Shown here: positions 9,379 through 18,466 of the stretch, piece after piece
Numbering within the stretch: position 1 is the first letter of the stretch
Layout: every line of letters begins with the position of its first letter
Source of the DNA: Acidobacteriota bacterium
Lineage (GTDB): Bacteria > Acidobacteriota > Terriglobia > Terriglobales > Acidobacteriaceae
Direction of reading: 5' to 3'
DNA: 64,000 nt
Assembly: GCA_021846275.1 (NCBI GenBank)
Contig: JAJZBZ010000005.1
Location: forward strand, 1-64,000
The notes under the pieces: model-generated
What the model was told of the DNA's origin: nothing
The model's input: only the letters and a program-made list of their open reading frames with translations
The model's database searches: none
Made by a program: the position numbers and the translations under genes

Positions 9379-10993
9379 CACAACGGAACCCCCCGCGCGG
9401 CTTCGCCAGCCTTCGATTGAGGGATCGCATGGACCTGAGTAACAATTCGGCGATCTCAGTCCGTTCGCGCGCGTCAAAATTGAGTTTCCACAGCAATAAA
9501 AAGGTTAACAATTCGCCGCCGCAGATGAGGGCGGCGAGCGTGAGCTGGCCGGGAATGTGTTTCTCCAGGGACAATACGACGAAGAATGCGGGAGAGCAGC
9601 AGAGGACGGGTTTGAGGATGCCCGCGGCGATGAGTTTTCCGCGGGAAAAAAGGAGTTCATCGGTGCGCGGCATGCTATTGATGAAGTGGAGCAGGACACC
9701 GACGCATGCTCCGATCAGTGTTCCGAGCGCCACGCCCTCCGCGCCTAAATATGCGGCGCCAACAAGGCTGCAGATCAGGTTGACCACGCCCTCGCCAAGG
9801 GGCGAGACGAGCATGCGCTGTTGCTGACCGGCGGCAAAGCCCGCCGCTGCGTAGGGAAGCAGGGTGAGGCGAATCATCTGGGCCACAACCAGAAGCGTTG
9901 CCAGCGACAAAGTGTGCCGGGCATATTCCGGCCCAACCCAGACGCGCAGAAAGGCGCTCATTCCCAGAAGAAGAGGAAAAACGATCAGGCAGAGGATCGC
10001 GGTGGAATATCGGGTGGTCTTGAGAACGAACGCACCGAGCCTGTCCGGATCGGAGGTTGCGCTGATGCCAGCCGCGACTGGGATCAGGGTGTTCACGACG
10101 GCCGACTGCGGAACCGTGAGCATGGTGCTGACCGTGGCGGCGACCGCGTAGTAAGCGGCGGAATGAAAATCGAAGGCCGCCACGATGGGCATGTCCAGGC
10201 CGGTAATCAAAACGCCACCGAGTTGGGTGGCAAGGGAGGCAGAGCAGAAGCTGGCGAATTCCCGCAAAGCGTTGCGCGTGACGAGAGTCCACCGAACGAG
10301 GCCATGCAGACGGAGCCGCAACCACGCCTGAAGGAACATTGCGGCCTGGAGCAGATAACCGAATGCCATCCACAGCGCCATTACGGAAAGAGAGCGATGG
10401 TGATAAGCCGCCCAGGCGGCGCCGATCGCGCCGAGAATTCTTCCCACGCTGCCGGCAAGGGCGTTGACCTCGTTCCTTTGCAGGCCGAGAAACGCGCCTG
10501 CGAGCGTCGAGAATGGAAGGGACGCGGCGAGGGACAGGCCAAAGATGAGCAGGGCATGTTGCGCATCGGGTCGGATGGGTGAGGGAATGCCGGGGAAGAT
10601 ATGGTCCAGTTGCCAGGAGCCGATGGCCGCCAGGGCCGCGGTAATCACGGCGGCGGCGAGCATGATCACGCCGGAGCTGCTGAGCATCCGCCCCATGTAG
10701 TTGTCGTCGCCCAATCCGCGCGAACGGGCGACGAAACGGCTGATTGCCGACTGCATGCTTCCGTCAAAGAGGGTGACGTAGGTGCCAATCTGAAGGATGA
10801 GAACCCAGGTTGCGTAGGATGACTTATCCAGAACTCGAACCAGGATGGGCGGCAGAACAAAGACCGTGATCGACAAGGCGGCCATTTTCGCCAGATTGGC
10901 GACAGAGTTTTTTGCAACGATGGACAGGACCGGCGTTCGTCCATTCGGTAAGTCGCGACTCTCGGTCTTGTTGAATGCCACGGGAGATTCCAT
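9371..10993 (-). CDS. Wzx-like polysaccharide flippase (MATE/MVF superfamily)
   Basis: This 540-residue protein has 12-14 predicted membrane helices spread along its length. The N-terminal helix pair (LSIVAKNSVANLAKMAALSI, then VLPPILVRVLDKSSYATWVL) and the FDGSMQSAISRFVA segment match the polysaccharide-transporter/oligosaccharide-flippase family. Such proteins move undecaprenyl-linked oligosaccharide across the inner membrane. It overlaps the downstream membrane-protein gene by 8 bp, and the Wzz-like gene lies 122 bp upstream on the same strand, so the three probably form one unit for capsule, O-antigen or exopolysaccharide export. Confidence 0.88.
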   Translation of the reverse strand: MESPVAFNKTESRDLPNGRTPVLSIVAKNSVANLAKMAALSITVFVLPPILVRVLDKSSYATWVLILQIGTYVTLFDGSMQSAISRFVARSRGLGDDNYMGRMLSSSGVIMLAAAVITAALAAIGSWQLDHIFPGIPSPIRPDAQHALLIFGLSLAASLPFSTLAGAFLGLQRNEVNALAGSVGRILGAIGAAWAAYHHRSLSVMALWMAFGYLLQAAMFLQAWLRLRLHGLVRWTLVTRNALREFASFCSASLATQLGGVLITGLDMPIVAAFDFHSAAYYAVAATVSTMLTVPQSAVVNTLIPVAAGISATSDPDRLGAFVLKTTRYSTAILCLIVFPLLLGMSAFLRVWVGPEYARHTLSLATLLVVAQMIRLTLLPYAAAGFAAGQQQRMLVSPLGEGVVNLICSLVGAAYLGAEGVALGTLIGACVGVLLHFINSMPRTDELLFSRGKLIAAGILKPVLCCSPAFFVVLSLEKHIPGQLTLAALICGGELLTFLLLWKLNFDARERTEIAELLLRSMRSLNRRLAKPRGGFRCDA

Positions 10994-11115
10994 TTCTCGG
11001 TGCTACCCGCCATGTAACTCGATGGCCGCGCGCTGTGAGGGATCGCCGCTGAGGAGGTGGATGGCCCACACGGCTTCGCGCGGTGATCGGCATGGCCCAT
11101 TCCTGTTTTTTGACT

Positions 11116-12384
11116 TCAGCCTTTCCGAATCGACAAGGATTGACGAAGCGTGTTCAGCTTGGTGAAGGTTTCCCGATCGCTTTTCAATCGCTCCAGCGCG
11201 GCCAGGCAGAGTGAGCAGAGGATTCCGACGAATAGCCCCAGGACAGCAGCTCCAATCACAATCAGCGCGCGATGCGGTGAAGACTTTTTGTCGGGGATGG
11301 TGGCGGGGTCAACGACCTGGATCGTGGAGCCTTCCTTGGCTTCGTCAAGCTTGGCGAGTTCGAACTGCCGGGCGAGGATGTCGAAGATGGTCTCGTAGTA
11401 CTTCACGTCCCGGAGGCGGCGCACGTATTCGAGGCTGGCCGTCGTCATCTGGCCCTTGGGCACAATGATGCTGTCGGGGTTGTCGCCATTGCCGCCGAGC
11501 TTGGCAAGCTGATCGCGGAGGGTCGCCAGCTCCTGCTGCGCCTGAACCAGTTGTGCGTTCTCGCCGGTGACATAGGTTTCGATGGACTGAATCTGGACTT
11601 CCTTGGCTGCAATCTGCGCGCGGAGGTTGGCGGCGGATTCAACCAGGGCGCGCGCCTGACTGTCAAACGCGATGACTCCGGTCTTCCGCTCGGTCTGCTC
11701 GAGGGCGTTCTCGGCGTCGGCCAGTTTCAGGTTTGCCTGCTGCAACTGATTTTCAAAGAACAGTCGCCGCTGCTGCGCCTCCGTGATGGCGAGGTTCTGC
11801 GACAGTCCGCGGAAGGCGTCGATGTATCCGTTGGCCATTGCGGCGGCGCGTTTTGGATCGCGATCCTCGACGGAAATGTGAATCAGCCCGTCTTTGCCGC
11901 TGCCGTCCACGACGACGTGCTTCTCAAATGCGGTGCGAGTGTCGGAGAGATATTTCTTGTGGTACTCCTGCATCAGTCCGAAGCGCTGGATCATGGCGTC
12001 TTCGACGGATCGGCTTTTGAACATGGCGACAAACATGTCGTTGGGGTTTTTCAGCAGGCTGCCGCCGCCACCGGCCATCTGGGCAAGCCCGCCGAGGCTG
12101 CCAAGCTGGGCAGCCAGTTGCGCGCCGAGGGAGGAGTTCTGCTGTGGAGGCAGCAGGGTCACGGTCGCCTTGTATTCGACGGGAAGCAAAAATGCCAGAA
12201 TCAGAGCGGCCAGGATGAATCCGGCGGCAACCTGGACGATGAGACGCTTGCGCGCGGAGATCAGGATCAGTAAATCGAGCAGCGAAATCTCGTCGTGCTG
12301 GTCGCTTGCGCCCGCGAAGCTGGCACCGCCCGAGTCTGTCGTCCCCAGGCGATTCAAGTTGTCCTGCGATGCATGACTCGCCAT
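11116..12384 (-). CDS. Wzz/GumC-type chain-length determinant protein
   Basis: This 422-residue polysaccharide co-polymerase has a first membrane helix near residues 46-68 (LIVQVAAGFILAALILAFLL). The Wzz domain follows (VEYKATVTLLPP), with a Gly/Leu-rich insertion (about 90-112), a long periplasmic coiled coil (about 195-290) and a second helix near the C-terminus (ALIVIGAAVLGLFVGILCSL). A Pro-rich motif, VVDPATIPDKKSSPHR, precedes the last helix, as is typical of this family. It lacks a fused tyrosine kinase. It is the first gene of the minus-strand polysaccharide block and sets chain length of the exported polymer. Confidence 0.9.
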   Translation of the reverse strand: MASHASQDNLNRLGTTDSGGASFAGASDQHDEISLLDLLILISARKRLIVQVAAGFILAALILAFLLPVEYKATVTLLPPQQNSSLGAQLAAQLGSLGGLAQMAGGGGSLLKNPNDMFVAMFKSRSVEDAMIQRFGLMQEYHKKYLSDTRTAFEKHVVVDGSGKDGLIHISVEDRDPKRAAAMANGYIDAFRGLSQNLAITEAQQRRLFFENQLQQANLKLADAENALEQTERKTGVIAFDSQARALVESAANLRAQIAAKEVQIQSIETYVTGENAQLVQAQQELATLRDQLAKLGGNGDNPDSIIVPKGQMTTASLEYVRRLRDVKYYETIFDILARQFELAKLDEAKEGSTIQVVDPATIPDKKSSPHRALIVIGAAVLGLFVGILCSLCLAALERLKSDRETFTKLNTLRQSLSIRKG

Positions 12385-12887
12385 GGGTTCCTGTCACAAT
12401 CGAATAAGGCGCAGATACATGATACATCACACGGATTCTGGCCCCGGGGTGCGTGGCGGGGTGCGTGGCCGGGGTGCGTGGCCGGGTGCGTGGGGCGATT
12501 CGTTGAGGTGATTTGTGGAGGCGATGCGCGGGGGAATGATCGCGGGCCATTGACTGCCTTTTCATCCGGCTTGCTGATCCGGCTTGCTGATCCGGTTTGC
12601 CGGGATGGAAGGACGGGCGAGCGAGTCCGGTCGGCGCAGAGCCGCTTCATGGCAAGGCGCCCCGGTCTCCAGCCATTCGGCGGGTCGGCGATGGATTCAG
12701 CTATCTATAAGAAAGTAATAGGAATTCTCGACGAGGCAAGCTCAGAAAAAAGAGATTTCAAAATATGAGTGACAAATGCGCATATTTTATGAATCGTTTG
12801 TGCTATTATTTCGTCAGATACAGTGAACCGGCTCCCGGAGCGTCCGGCCAGCCGGGACTTTCAACGTATCTCAGGAGGATTTCGATC
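12385..12887. other. Divergent intergenic region with short tandem repeats
   Basis: This 503-bp gap separates the Wzz-like gene and Hsp20, so both promoters should lie here. About 12443-12495 there is a G-rich tandem of GGGTGCGTGGCCG units, and at about 12567-12599 a duplicated ATCCGGCTTGCTG motif. From 12700 to 12815 the sequence is clearly A/T-rich, as expected for the hsp20 promoter and leader, but I find no CIRCE element or clear sigma-32 promoter. No gene is supported. Confidence 0.5.
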
Positions 12888-13331
12888 ATGACCATCACCC
12901 GTTGGTACCCCATTCGTGAAGTCGCCGCGCTGCAGAATCGCGTGAACTCCCTGTTGCAGGACATTGCCGGCGCGGACAGCGAGTCGGTGACTGCGGCCAG
13001 CTTTGTGCCTGCCGTCGATGTTTACGAGGACAGCCAGAAGGTTGTGCTGAAGCTGGAGATTCCCGGCGTGCGCGAGGAGGATGTGGACATTCGCGTGGAG
13101 AATCAGAGCCTGTCGGTCCGTGGCGAGCGCAGGTTTGACGAGGCGGAAAAGCAGGAGAACTTCCACCGGATCGAGCGCCACTACGGCAGCTTCTATCGGT
13201 CGTTCTCGCTGCCGAACACGGTGGACACCGATGCGGTCCACGCGACCTACCACGCGGGCATTCTGAGGCTGGAGCTGAAAAAGAAGGCCTCGGCGCAGCC
13301 GAAGCAGATCAAAATCGGCACTGCCGCCTGA
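12888..13331 (+). CDS. Small heat-shock protein Hsp20
   Basis: This 147-residue alpha-crystallin-type chaperone has the domain spanning about residues 40-135. Characteristic stretches are PAVDVYEDSQKVVLKLEIPG, the SVRGERRF strand and the C-terminal GILRLELKK signature. It binds unfolding proteins in the cytoplasm without ATP. I chose ATG 12888 because AGGAGG sits at 12873-12878; the frame is open upstream but the extra residues do not look like Hsp20. ClpB, which resolubilises Hsp20-bound aggregates, is the next gene. A terminator separates them. Confidence 0.95.
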   Translation: MTITRWYPIREVAALQNRVNSLLQDIAGADSESVTAASFVPAVDVYEDSQKVVLKLEIPGVREEDVDIRVENQSLSVRGERRFDEAEKQENFHRIERHYGSFYRSFSLPNTVDTDAVHATYHAGILRLELKKKASAQPKQIKIGTAA

Positions 13332-13355
13332 TTGCGAACTCGCCGAAGACGCAGA

Positions 13356-13380
13356 GGCCAGCCAACCGCGCTGGCCTTTT
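13356..13380 (+). terminator. Rho-independent terminator after hsp20
   Basis: GGCCAGC and GCTGGCC form a 7-bp stem with a 7-nt loop and are followed by TTTT, 25 bp after the hsp20 stop. clpB therefore probably has its own promoter in the following 95 bp. Confidence 0.8.
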
Positions 13381-13475
13381 GCGCTTCCGGCGCAGTGGGT
13401 GCATTCTGAAATCCGGGAAGAATTTTTACATGGAAAAGCGTTGCGGCGCAGGCCGCGAAGCGAGGCGGAACGACG

Positions 13476-16103
13476 ATGGCCATTCGATGGGAAAAACTGA
13501 CGCAGAAGAGTCAGGAAGCTCTTCAGCAAGCCTCCGTTCAGGCGGCGGAATCGGGCAATCCGGAGGTCCAGCCGGTGCATCTGTTGCTGGCGCTGCTGGC
13601 CGACCGCGAGGGGATTATTTTGCCGCTGATGGAGCGGATGGGAGTGGCGCGGGAGCGCCTGGAGAGCGAGCTGAACGCGATGCAGGAGAAGCTGCCGCGC
13701 GTGGGCGGCGACGGCAGTCAGCCGGGGCTTTCGCGCGCGCTGAACAAGGCCGTGGAGCAGGCGTTTCGCGAGGCGGCGAACTTCAAGGACGAGTATCTTT
13801 CGACCGAGCACCTGCTGCTCGGCCTTGCGCATCAGAAGGGCGATGCGGCGACAGACCTGATGGTCTCGCTGGGTGCGACGCATGAGGCAATTCTGCGCGC
13901 GCTCACCGCCGTCCGCGGCAGCCAGCGCGTGACGGACCAGAATCCGGAGGGAAAATTTCAGGCGCTGGAAAAATATGCCAAAGACCTGACGGAACTGGCC
14001 CGCCGGGGCAGGCTGGACCCGGTGATTGGCCGCGACGAGGAGATTCGCCGCGTGATCCAGGTGCTCAGCCGGCGGACGAAGAACAATCCCGTGCTCATCG
14101 GCGAACCGGGCGTGGGCAAGACGGCGATTGTGGAGGGACTGGCGCGGCGGATCGTCTCCGGCGACGTGCCGGAGCTGCTGCGCGACAAGCGCGTGATCTC
14201 GCTCGACCTCGGCTCGATGCTTGCCGGGGCGAAGTTTCGCGGGGAGTTTGAGGACAGGCTGAAGGCCGTGCTGCGCGAGATCGAGGAGTCGAACGGGCAG
14301 ATCATCCTCTTCATCGACGAGCTGCACACGCTGGTGGGCGCGGGCGCGGCGGAGGGCGCGATTGACGCCAGCAACATGCTGAAGCCGGCGCTGGCGCGCG
14401 GCGAACTTCGCGCGATCGGAGCGACCACGCTCAACGAGTATCGCAAGTACATCGAGAAGGACGCGGCGCTGGAGCGTCGTTTTCAGATTGTGTTTGTCGG
14501 CGAGCCGAACGTCGAGGACACGGTGGCGATCCTGCGCGGCCTGCGCGAGCGGTACGAGGCGCATCACAATGTTCGCATCAAGGACTCGGCCATCGTTGCC
14601 GCGGCCACGCTGTCGCACCGCTACATCTCGGATCGATTTTTGCCGGACAAGGCGATTGATCTTGTCGATGAGGCCGCCGCGTCGCTTGCCGTGCAGATTG
14701 GCTCGGTGCCCACCGAGATCGACGAGCTGGAGCGCGAAGCCACCAACCTCGAAATTGAGCGCGCCGCGCTGCGCCGCGAAGAGGACGCGAACAGCCGTGC
14801 GCGTCTGGAGACGCTGGAGCGCGATCTGGCCGAACTGAAGGAGAAAATTGCCGCGCTGCGCGCACGCTGGGTCCAGGAGCGCGAGGCGATCACGCGGGTG
14901 AGCGACCTGAAGCGCCAGATTGAGGCATTGCGCTTCGAGGCCGAGGAGCAGACGCGCAAGGGGCAACTGGAACGCGCGGCGCAGATTCAGTATGGCGAGT
15001 TGCCGCGCCTGGCGTCGGAACTGAAGCGCCTGAGCGAGGCTCAGGAGACCAACGATGACACGGCGGCGCGCCTGCTCAAAGAAGAGGTGGACGAAGAGGA
15101 CATTGCGAAGATTGTGAGCAAGTGGACCGGGATTCCGGTGAGCAAGATGCTGGAAGGCGAGGTCAAAAAACTGGTTCAGATGGAGGAGCGTCTGCGCGAG
15201 CGCGTGGTGGGCCAGGATGCGGCGCTGACGACGGTGGCGAACGCCATCCGCCGCTCGCGCGCCGGGCTGAGCGATCCGCGACGACCGATTGGCAGCTTCC
15301 TGTTTCTGGGGCCGACCGGAGTGGGCAAGACCGAGACGGCGCGGGCGCTGGCCGAGTTTCTCTTCGACGACGAGCAGGCGATGGTGCGCATCGACATGAG
15401 CGAGTACATGGAAAAACACGCGGTGGCGCGGCTGATCGGCGCGCCGCCGGGCTACGTGGGCTATGACGAGGGCGGGCAGCTTACCGAGGCTGTGCGCCGA
15501 CGGCCATACTCGGTCGTGCTCTTCGACGAGGTGGAAAAGGCGCATCCTGATGTTTTTAACGTGCTGCTTCAGGTGATGGACGACGGGCGTCTGACGGACT
15601 CACGCGGACGCACGGTGGATTTTCGCAACACGGTGCTCATCATGACCTCGAATCTTGGCGCTGCGTTTCTGCATGCCGAGTCGCTGGCGACGGAGCAGGA
15701 GTTTGACCGCGCTCGCGAGCAGGTGCTGGGCGTGGTGCGCGAGCACTTCCGTCCGGAGTTTCTGAACCGCGTGGATGATCTGGTGGTCTTCCGCCCGCTT
15801 GGGCCGGCGCAGATGAGCCGGATACTTGAGCTGCGTCTGGACGAGCTGCGTCGGCTGCTGGAGCCGCGCGCCATCTCGCTGGAGCTGACCGAGCCGGCGC
15901 GCCAGTTGATCCTCATCAGCGGCTCGGATGCGGCCTATGGCGCGCGACCGCTGAAGCGCGCGCTGCAACGGATGGTTCAGGATCCGCTGGCCATCAAAAT
16001 CCTCAACGGCGAAGTCGAGCACGGGCAGCACGTCCGCATCGACGTTCACCGCGATGCAAGCGAGCTGTCGTTTGAGCCGATGCGTCCGCAGGCGATGGCC
16101 TGA
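13476..16103 (+). CDS. clpB: ATP-dependent disaggregase ClpB
   Basis: This 875-residue Hsp100 disaggregase is the normal family length. It has an N-terminal Clp repeat domain (1-150) and a first AAA+ module with Walker A GEPGVGKT at 209-216 and Walker [11 protein letters not shown] coiled-coil middle domain (about 405-525) is the feature that separates ClpB from ClpA/ClpC. The second AAA+ module has GPTGVGKT near 612-619, the pore-loop motif GYVGYDEGG and Walker [12 protein letters not shown]. It threads aggregated proteins with DnaK help. GAGGCGGA precedes the ATG. Both ATPase sites look intact. Confidence 0.98.
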   Translation: MAIRWEKLTQKSQEALQQASVQAAESGNPEVQPVHLLLALLADREGIILPLMERMGVARERLESELNAMQEKLPRVGGDGSQPGLSRALNKAVEQAFREAANFKDEYLSTEHLLLGLAHQKGDAATDLMVSLGATHEAILRALTAVRGSQRVTDQNPEGKFQALEKYAKDLTELARRGRLDPVIGRDEEIRRVIQVLSRRTKNNPVLIGEPGVGKTAIVEGLARRIVSGDVPELLRDKRVISLDLGSMLAGAKFRGEFEDRLKAVLREIEESNGQIILFIDELHTLVGAGAAEGAIDASNMLKPALARGELRAIGATTLNEYRKYIEKDAALERRFQIVFVGEPNVEDTVAILRGLRERYEAHHNVRIKDSAIVAAATLSHRYISDRFLPDKAIDLVDEAAASLAVQIGSVPTEIDELEREATNLEIERAALRREEDANSRARLETLERDLAELKEKIAALRARWVQEREAITRVSDLKRQIEALRFEAEEQTRKGQLERAAQIQYGELPRLASELKRLSEAQETNDDTAARLLKEEVDEEDIAKIVSKWTGIPVSKMLEGEVKKLVQMEERLRERVVGQDAALTTVANAIRRSRAGLSDPRRPIGSFLFLGPTGVGKTETARALAEFLFDDEQAMVRIDMSEYMEKHAVARLIGAPPGYVGYDEGGQLTEAVRRRPYSVVLFDEVEKAHPDVFNVLLQVMDDGRLTDSRGRTVDFRNTVLIMTSNLGAAFLHAESLATEQEFDRAREQVLGVVREHFRPEFLNRVDDLVVFRPLGPAQMSRILELRLDELRRLLEPRAISLELTEPARQLILISGSDAAYGARPLKRALQRMVQDPLAIKILNGEVEHGQHVRIDVHRDASELSFEPMRPQAMA

Positions 16104-16238
16104 CGCATTGCCTGCGTCAGACGATTCCATGCGGCGGGAGCGCGGCTCCGACCGCGCCACGCCCCTGCGCTTCTGCTGGTTGCGGGCAGCCTTTTGCCGA
16201 GGCTGTTCGCTGGAGATTTTCTTTGCATTCGATCTTCC

Positions 16239-16277
16239 GCCGCCGGTCAGGATTCCAGCCCGACCGGCGGCTTTTTT
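16239..16277 (+). terminator. Rho-independent terminator after clpB
   Basis: GCCGCCGGTC and GACCGGCGGC form a 10-bp stem around a 13-nt loop and are followed by six T. It lies 136 bp beyond the clpB stop and just before the 3' end of the convergent minus-strand gene. No T run exists in the other direction, so it serves the plus strand. Confidence 0.85.
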
Positions 16278-16286
16278 CGGCGCCGT

Positions 16287-16847
16287 TCAGTCCTCGGCCA
16301 GCACCAGCAGTCGATAGGCAACGAGCAGTTCCGTCAGCCGATCGAGCGCAGCCGGAACCTTTCGCGCCAGCACACGCAGGCTCAGCCCCATCAGGTCGGC
16401 AGCCTCCTGGTAGGTGTACTCCTGGAGCACGACGCGCTCCAGCAGCAGCCGGTCGGCGCCGTTCAACCGCTTGAGGCATCGCTCAACATCGAGCACAAAG
16501 ATGACGGCGTCCTCAAAGGTCTTCACCCTGCGGCTCGACACCCAGCCCCGGCCCACGGATTTCTCCAGCAGCTCGGGCGAGCGGCCCACCTGGATCGACG
16601 CATGCAGATATTGCCGCAGCATTCGCTCGGTGTGCTTGCGATAGAAGGCCCAGGTCGCCAGCGATTCGTCGATCCGACGCCGCGGCTCAGCCCGCTGCGC
16701 TTCGCCCGGACGAGTCTGCGCCTGGCCGGCCACGCCGACGGAGGCAACCGACTTTCGCTCCCTCACCAGCGTCGGCGCCACGTAGCGCGAGATTGGTCGC
16801 GCGCTTGCCTGCAACGGATGCGGCAGCATCTGCGGAATTGCGCTCAT
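16287..16847 (-). CDS. Sigma-70 region-4-like HTH protein of unknown function
   Basis: The protein has 186 residues. The C-terminal 60 residues (RLNGADRLLLERVVLQEYTY, then QEAADLMGLSLRVLARKV) resemble region 4 of sigma factors: a helix that counts processed residues, then an HTH. No region 2 is visible, so it is not a complete sigma factor. The N-terminal 55 residues are basic and disordered; residues 60-110 are helical. Its ATG overlaps the stop of the upstream zinc-ribbon gene (ATGA), and GGAGGTG provides a strong ribosome-binding site. It may be a DNA-binding or RNA-polymerase-associated regulator. Codons on this strand are G-ending, unlike other minus-strand genes here. Confidence 0.65.
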   Translation of the reverse strand: MSAIPQMLPHPLQASARPISRYVAPTLVRERKSVASVGVAGQAQTRPGEAQRAEPRRRIDESLATWAFYRKHTERMLRQYLHASIQVGRSPELLEKSVGRGWVSSRRVKTFEDAVIFVLDVERCLKRLNGADRLLLERVVLQEYTYQEAADLMGLSLRVLARKVPAALDRLTELLVAYRLLVLAED

Positions 16848-17056
16848 CGGGCACCTCCGACAGCTTCCGCGACTGCCAGCAGCCTGGGCAGTGCCAGCTT
16901 GCGTGGTCGTCCTCGACGCGCTCTTGTCTGGGGCAAGGGGAAATCGCGCAGCCGTCTGGTGCAGCTTGCGCAGTAGGCATTACCGTTTTCGTTTTGAGTG
17001 CGATACCAAAGGCACCCGCATACCTCGCATACTTTGAGTTGTACGCGCAAATTCAT
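16844..17056 (-). CDS. Small zinc-ribbon protein with AT-hook-like tail
   Basis: The predicted product has 70 residues. Two CxxC knuckles (CEVCGCLWY and CASC, 19 residues apart) make a zinc ribbon near residues 10-32. A basic RRGRPRK stretch near 47-53 resembles an AT-hook. I chose ATG 17056 because GGAGATA lies 7 nt upstream. Its last codon overlaps the start of the region-4-like gene, so the two are translationally coupled and probably work together on DNA or RNA polymerase. Function is not known. Confidence 0.6.
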   Translation of the reverse strand: MNLRVQLKVCEVCGCLWYRTQNENGNAYCASCTRRLRDFPLPQTRARRGRPRKLALPRLLAVAEAVGGAR

Positions 17057-17576
17057 GACGGTATCTCCAGGCAACGAGAAACACCTGCTTCTGGCGGTTG
17101 TTGGCCGCCAAAGTGACAGGTAAATGGAACGCACCGAAACCACGCAGGCCTCTTTCGTCCTGCTGGGGGATGTTGCGGCGCATTCGGGCATAAAAAGTCA
17201 TGCTCATGGCGCACAGATACTGGAAGCTCGCGCTCGGCCTGGTGTGACGCGCATCGAGCGGCGCGTCTCCCCGGAGACAGAAAACAGGTGCGTCGCAGCC
17301 GGGTCGCATCGACTCCATTCGGGTCGATCGCGCCATTAGCATTGGCTTTTCGCAGCAGGTCCGCACGCGCCTGATTTCCTGTCTCCAGCAGAGTTTGAGA
17401 AAGTGAAGATACCCTACGGGTCTTTCGCTGCTCCGTCAATCAAAATTGTTAGAAACTGGATGCGCACTCCGCTCACAGTTGGACAAAAGCGAAAAAATGG
17501 GGAGATGATCCGAGAGAAGCTTTTCTACAAGAAATGCTGTCTGCCTCGGGGATATTGCTGGCAGTGAATTTTCCAC
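17057..17576. other. Divergent intergenic region, no gene identified
   Basis: This 520-bp region lies between the zinc-ribbon cassette (minus) and the XRE-type regulator (plus) and should hold both promoters. Open frames exist on the minus strand, but none has coding character or a ribosome-binding site. Its location makes it a likely operator region for the XRE-type regulator. Confidence 0.4.
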
Positions 17577-18299
17577 ATGAACTTTTCGCAACTGCAGGAG
17601 CGGGTTCGATCCGAGTTGCTGCGACGAATCAGCCGAGGGACGCTGAGTGTTTCACTGCTCGCAAAACAGACGGGTGTCGGCCAACCCCATCTCTCGAACT
17701 TTTTACATGGCCGCCGCCAGCTCTCGCTCACGACGCTGGACAAAATCCTGCGCGCGCAGAATCTGGAGATCGCCGACCTGCTGCCGTCGGCGCGCGGGGC
17801 GGGCCGCGCACTGCTGACCGAACAGATCGGCGAAGTCGGCCAGGTGCCGCTCGTCAGCCAGGCCGTCGCCCTCGCCGAACCCTACATGCGCGCCACCAGC
17901 GTCCAGCGCATCCTCGAATTTCCCGCTGAAACCCTTCGCAGCATGCGCCCGCGATGCACGGCGTCGCGTCGGCAGTGGGAGCGCTTTGTCGCCGTCCAAC
18001 TCTCCGCCGCGGATGTTTTTGGCATGGAGCCAGTGCTGTTTCCCAGCGCGATTGTCGTTCTCGACCGCCATTACAACTCTCTCGCGCCCTATCGCGGCGC
18101 GACCTCCGCGCAGCCTCATCTCTACGCCGTGCGCAATCACCAGCACCTGTCCATACGCTACGTCGATTTTCTGGCCAGCCGGCTCATCCTGCGCACCCAC
18201 AAGCCCGAAATCCCAGCCGAAGTTATTGAGCCACTCGGCGAAGAGTCACCGAACGATCTGCTCATCGGCCGCGTCGCGCTCATCCTGAACGAACCCTGA
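17577..18299 (+). CDS. XRE-type HTH regulator with protease-dead S24-like domain
   Basis: This 240-residue protein has an N-terminal lambda-repressor-like HTH at about residues 17-65 (SVSLLAKQTGVGQPHLSNFL). The C-terminal half resembles the LexA/S24 fold (FPSAIVVLDRHYN, LYAVRNHQHLSIRYVDFLAS, GRVALIL). The position that holds the nucleophilic serine in a typical DSMEP motif reads FGMEP. The position of the catalytic lysine (VKRL in LexA relatives) reads SIRYV. It therefore probably binds DNA and dimerises without self-cleavage. Neighbours are the divergent zinc-ribbon cassette and, convergently, the E1 gene. Confidence 0.7.
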   Translation: MNFSQLQERVRSELLRRISRGTLSVSLLAKQTGVGQPHLSNFLHGRRQLSLTTLDKILRAQNLEIADLLPSARGAGRALLTEQIGEVGQVPLVSQAVALAEPYMRATSVQRILEFPAETLRSMRPRCTASRRQWERFVAVQLSAADVFGMEPVLFPSAIVVLDRHYNSLAPYRGATSAQPHLYAVRNHQHLSIRYVDFLASRLILRTHKPEIPAEVIEPLGEESPNDLLIGRVALILNEP

Positions 18300-18326
18300 C
18301 GCGCGAGGTGTGCGGATCGATGGCTC

Positions 18327-18376
18327 TGGAGGAATCAGGGGTCAGTTGTCAGGGGTCAGTCGTCAGGGGTCAGTTG
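18327..18376 (+). repeat. Heptamer array (GTCAGNN)
   Basis: About seven degenerate GTCAGGG/GTCAGTC/GTCAGTT heptamers follow the XRE regulator stop by 28 bp. Only the plus-orientation arm is present here. This is the same family that marks gene ends from 34.6 to 52.9 kb. Confidence 0.8.
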
Positions 18377-18466
18377 CGCCGCCTGATCTGCGTTTGCCGG
18401 AGTCGTTGCGGCGGCGATCGACGGCGGAGGATGCCGGATCCAATCGTCGGAAGCCGCTTGCAATGG

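Noticed and set aside
13379-13885. Second gene overlapping the 5' end of clpB in another frame
   Set aside because: ClpB is unambiguous and the alternative frame gives Gly/Ala/Arg-rich peptide with no motif.
17053-17439. Longer minus-strand gene upstream of the zinc-ribbon gene
   Set aside because: The 128-residue product is Arg/Cys-rich with no motif or ribosome-binding site. The zinc-ribbon start at 17056 has a good one.
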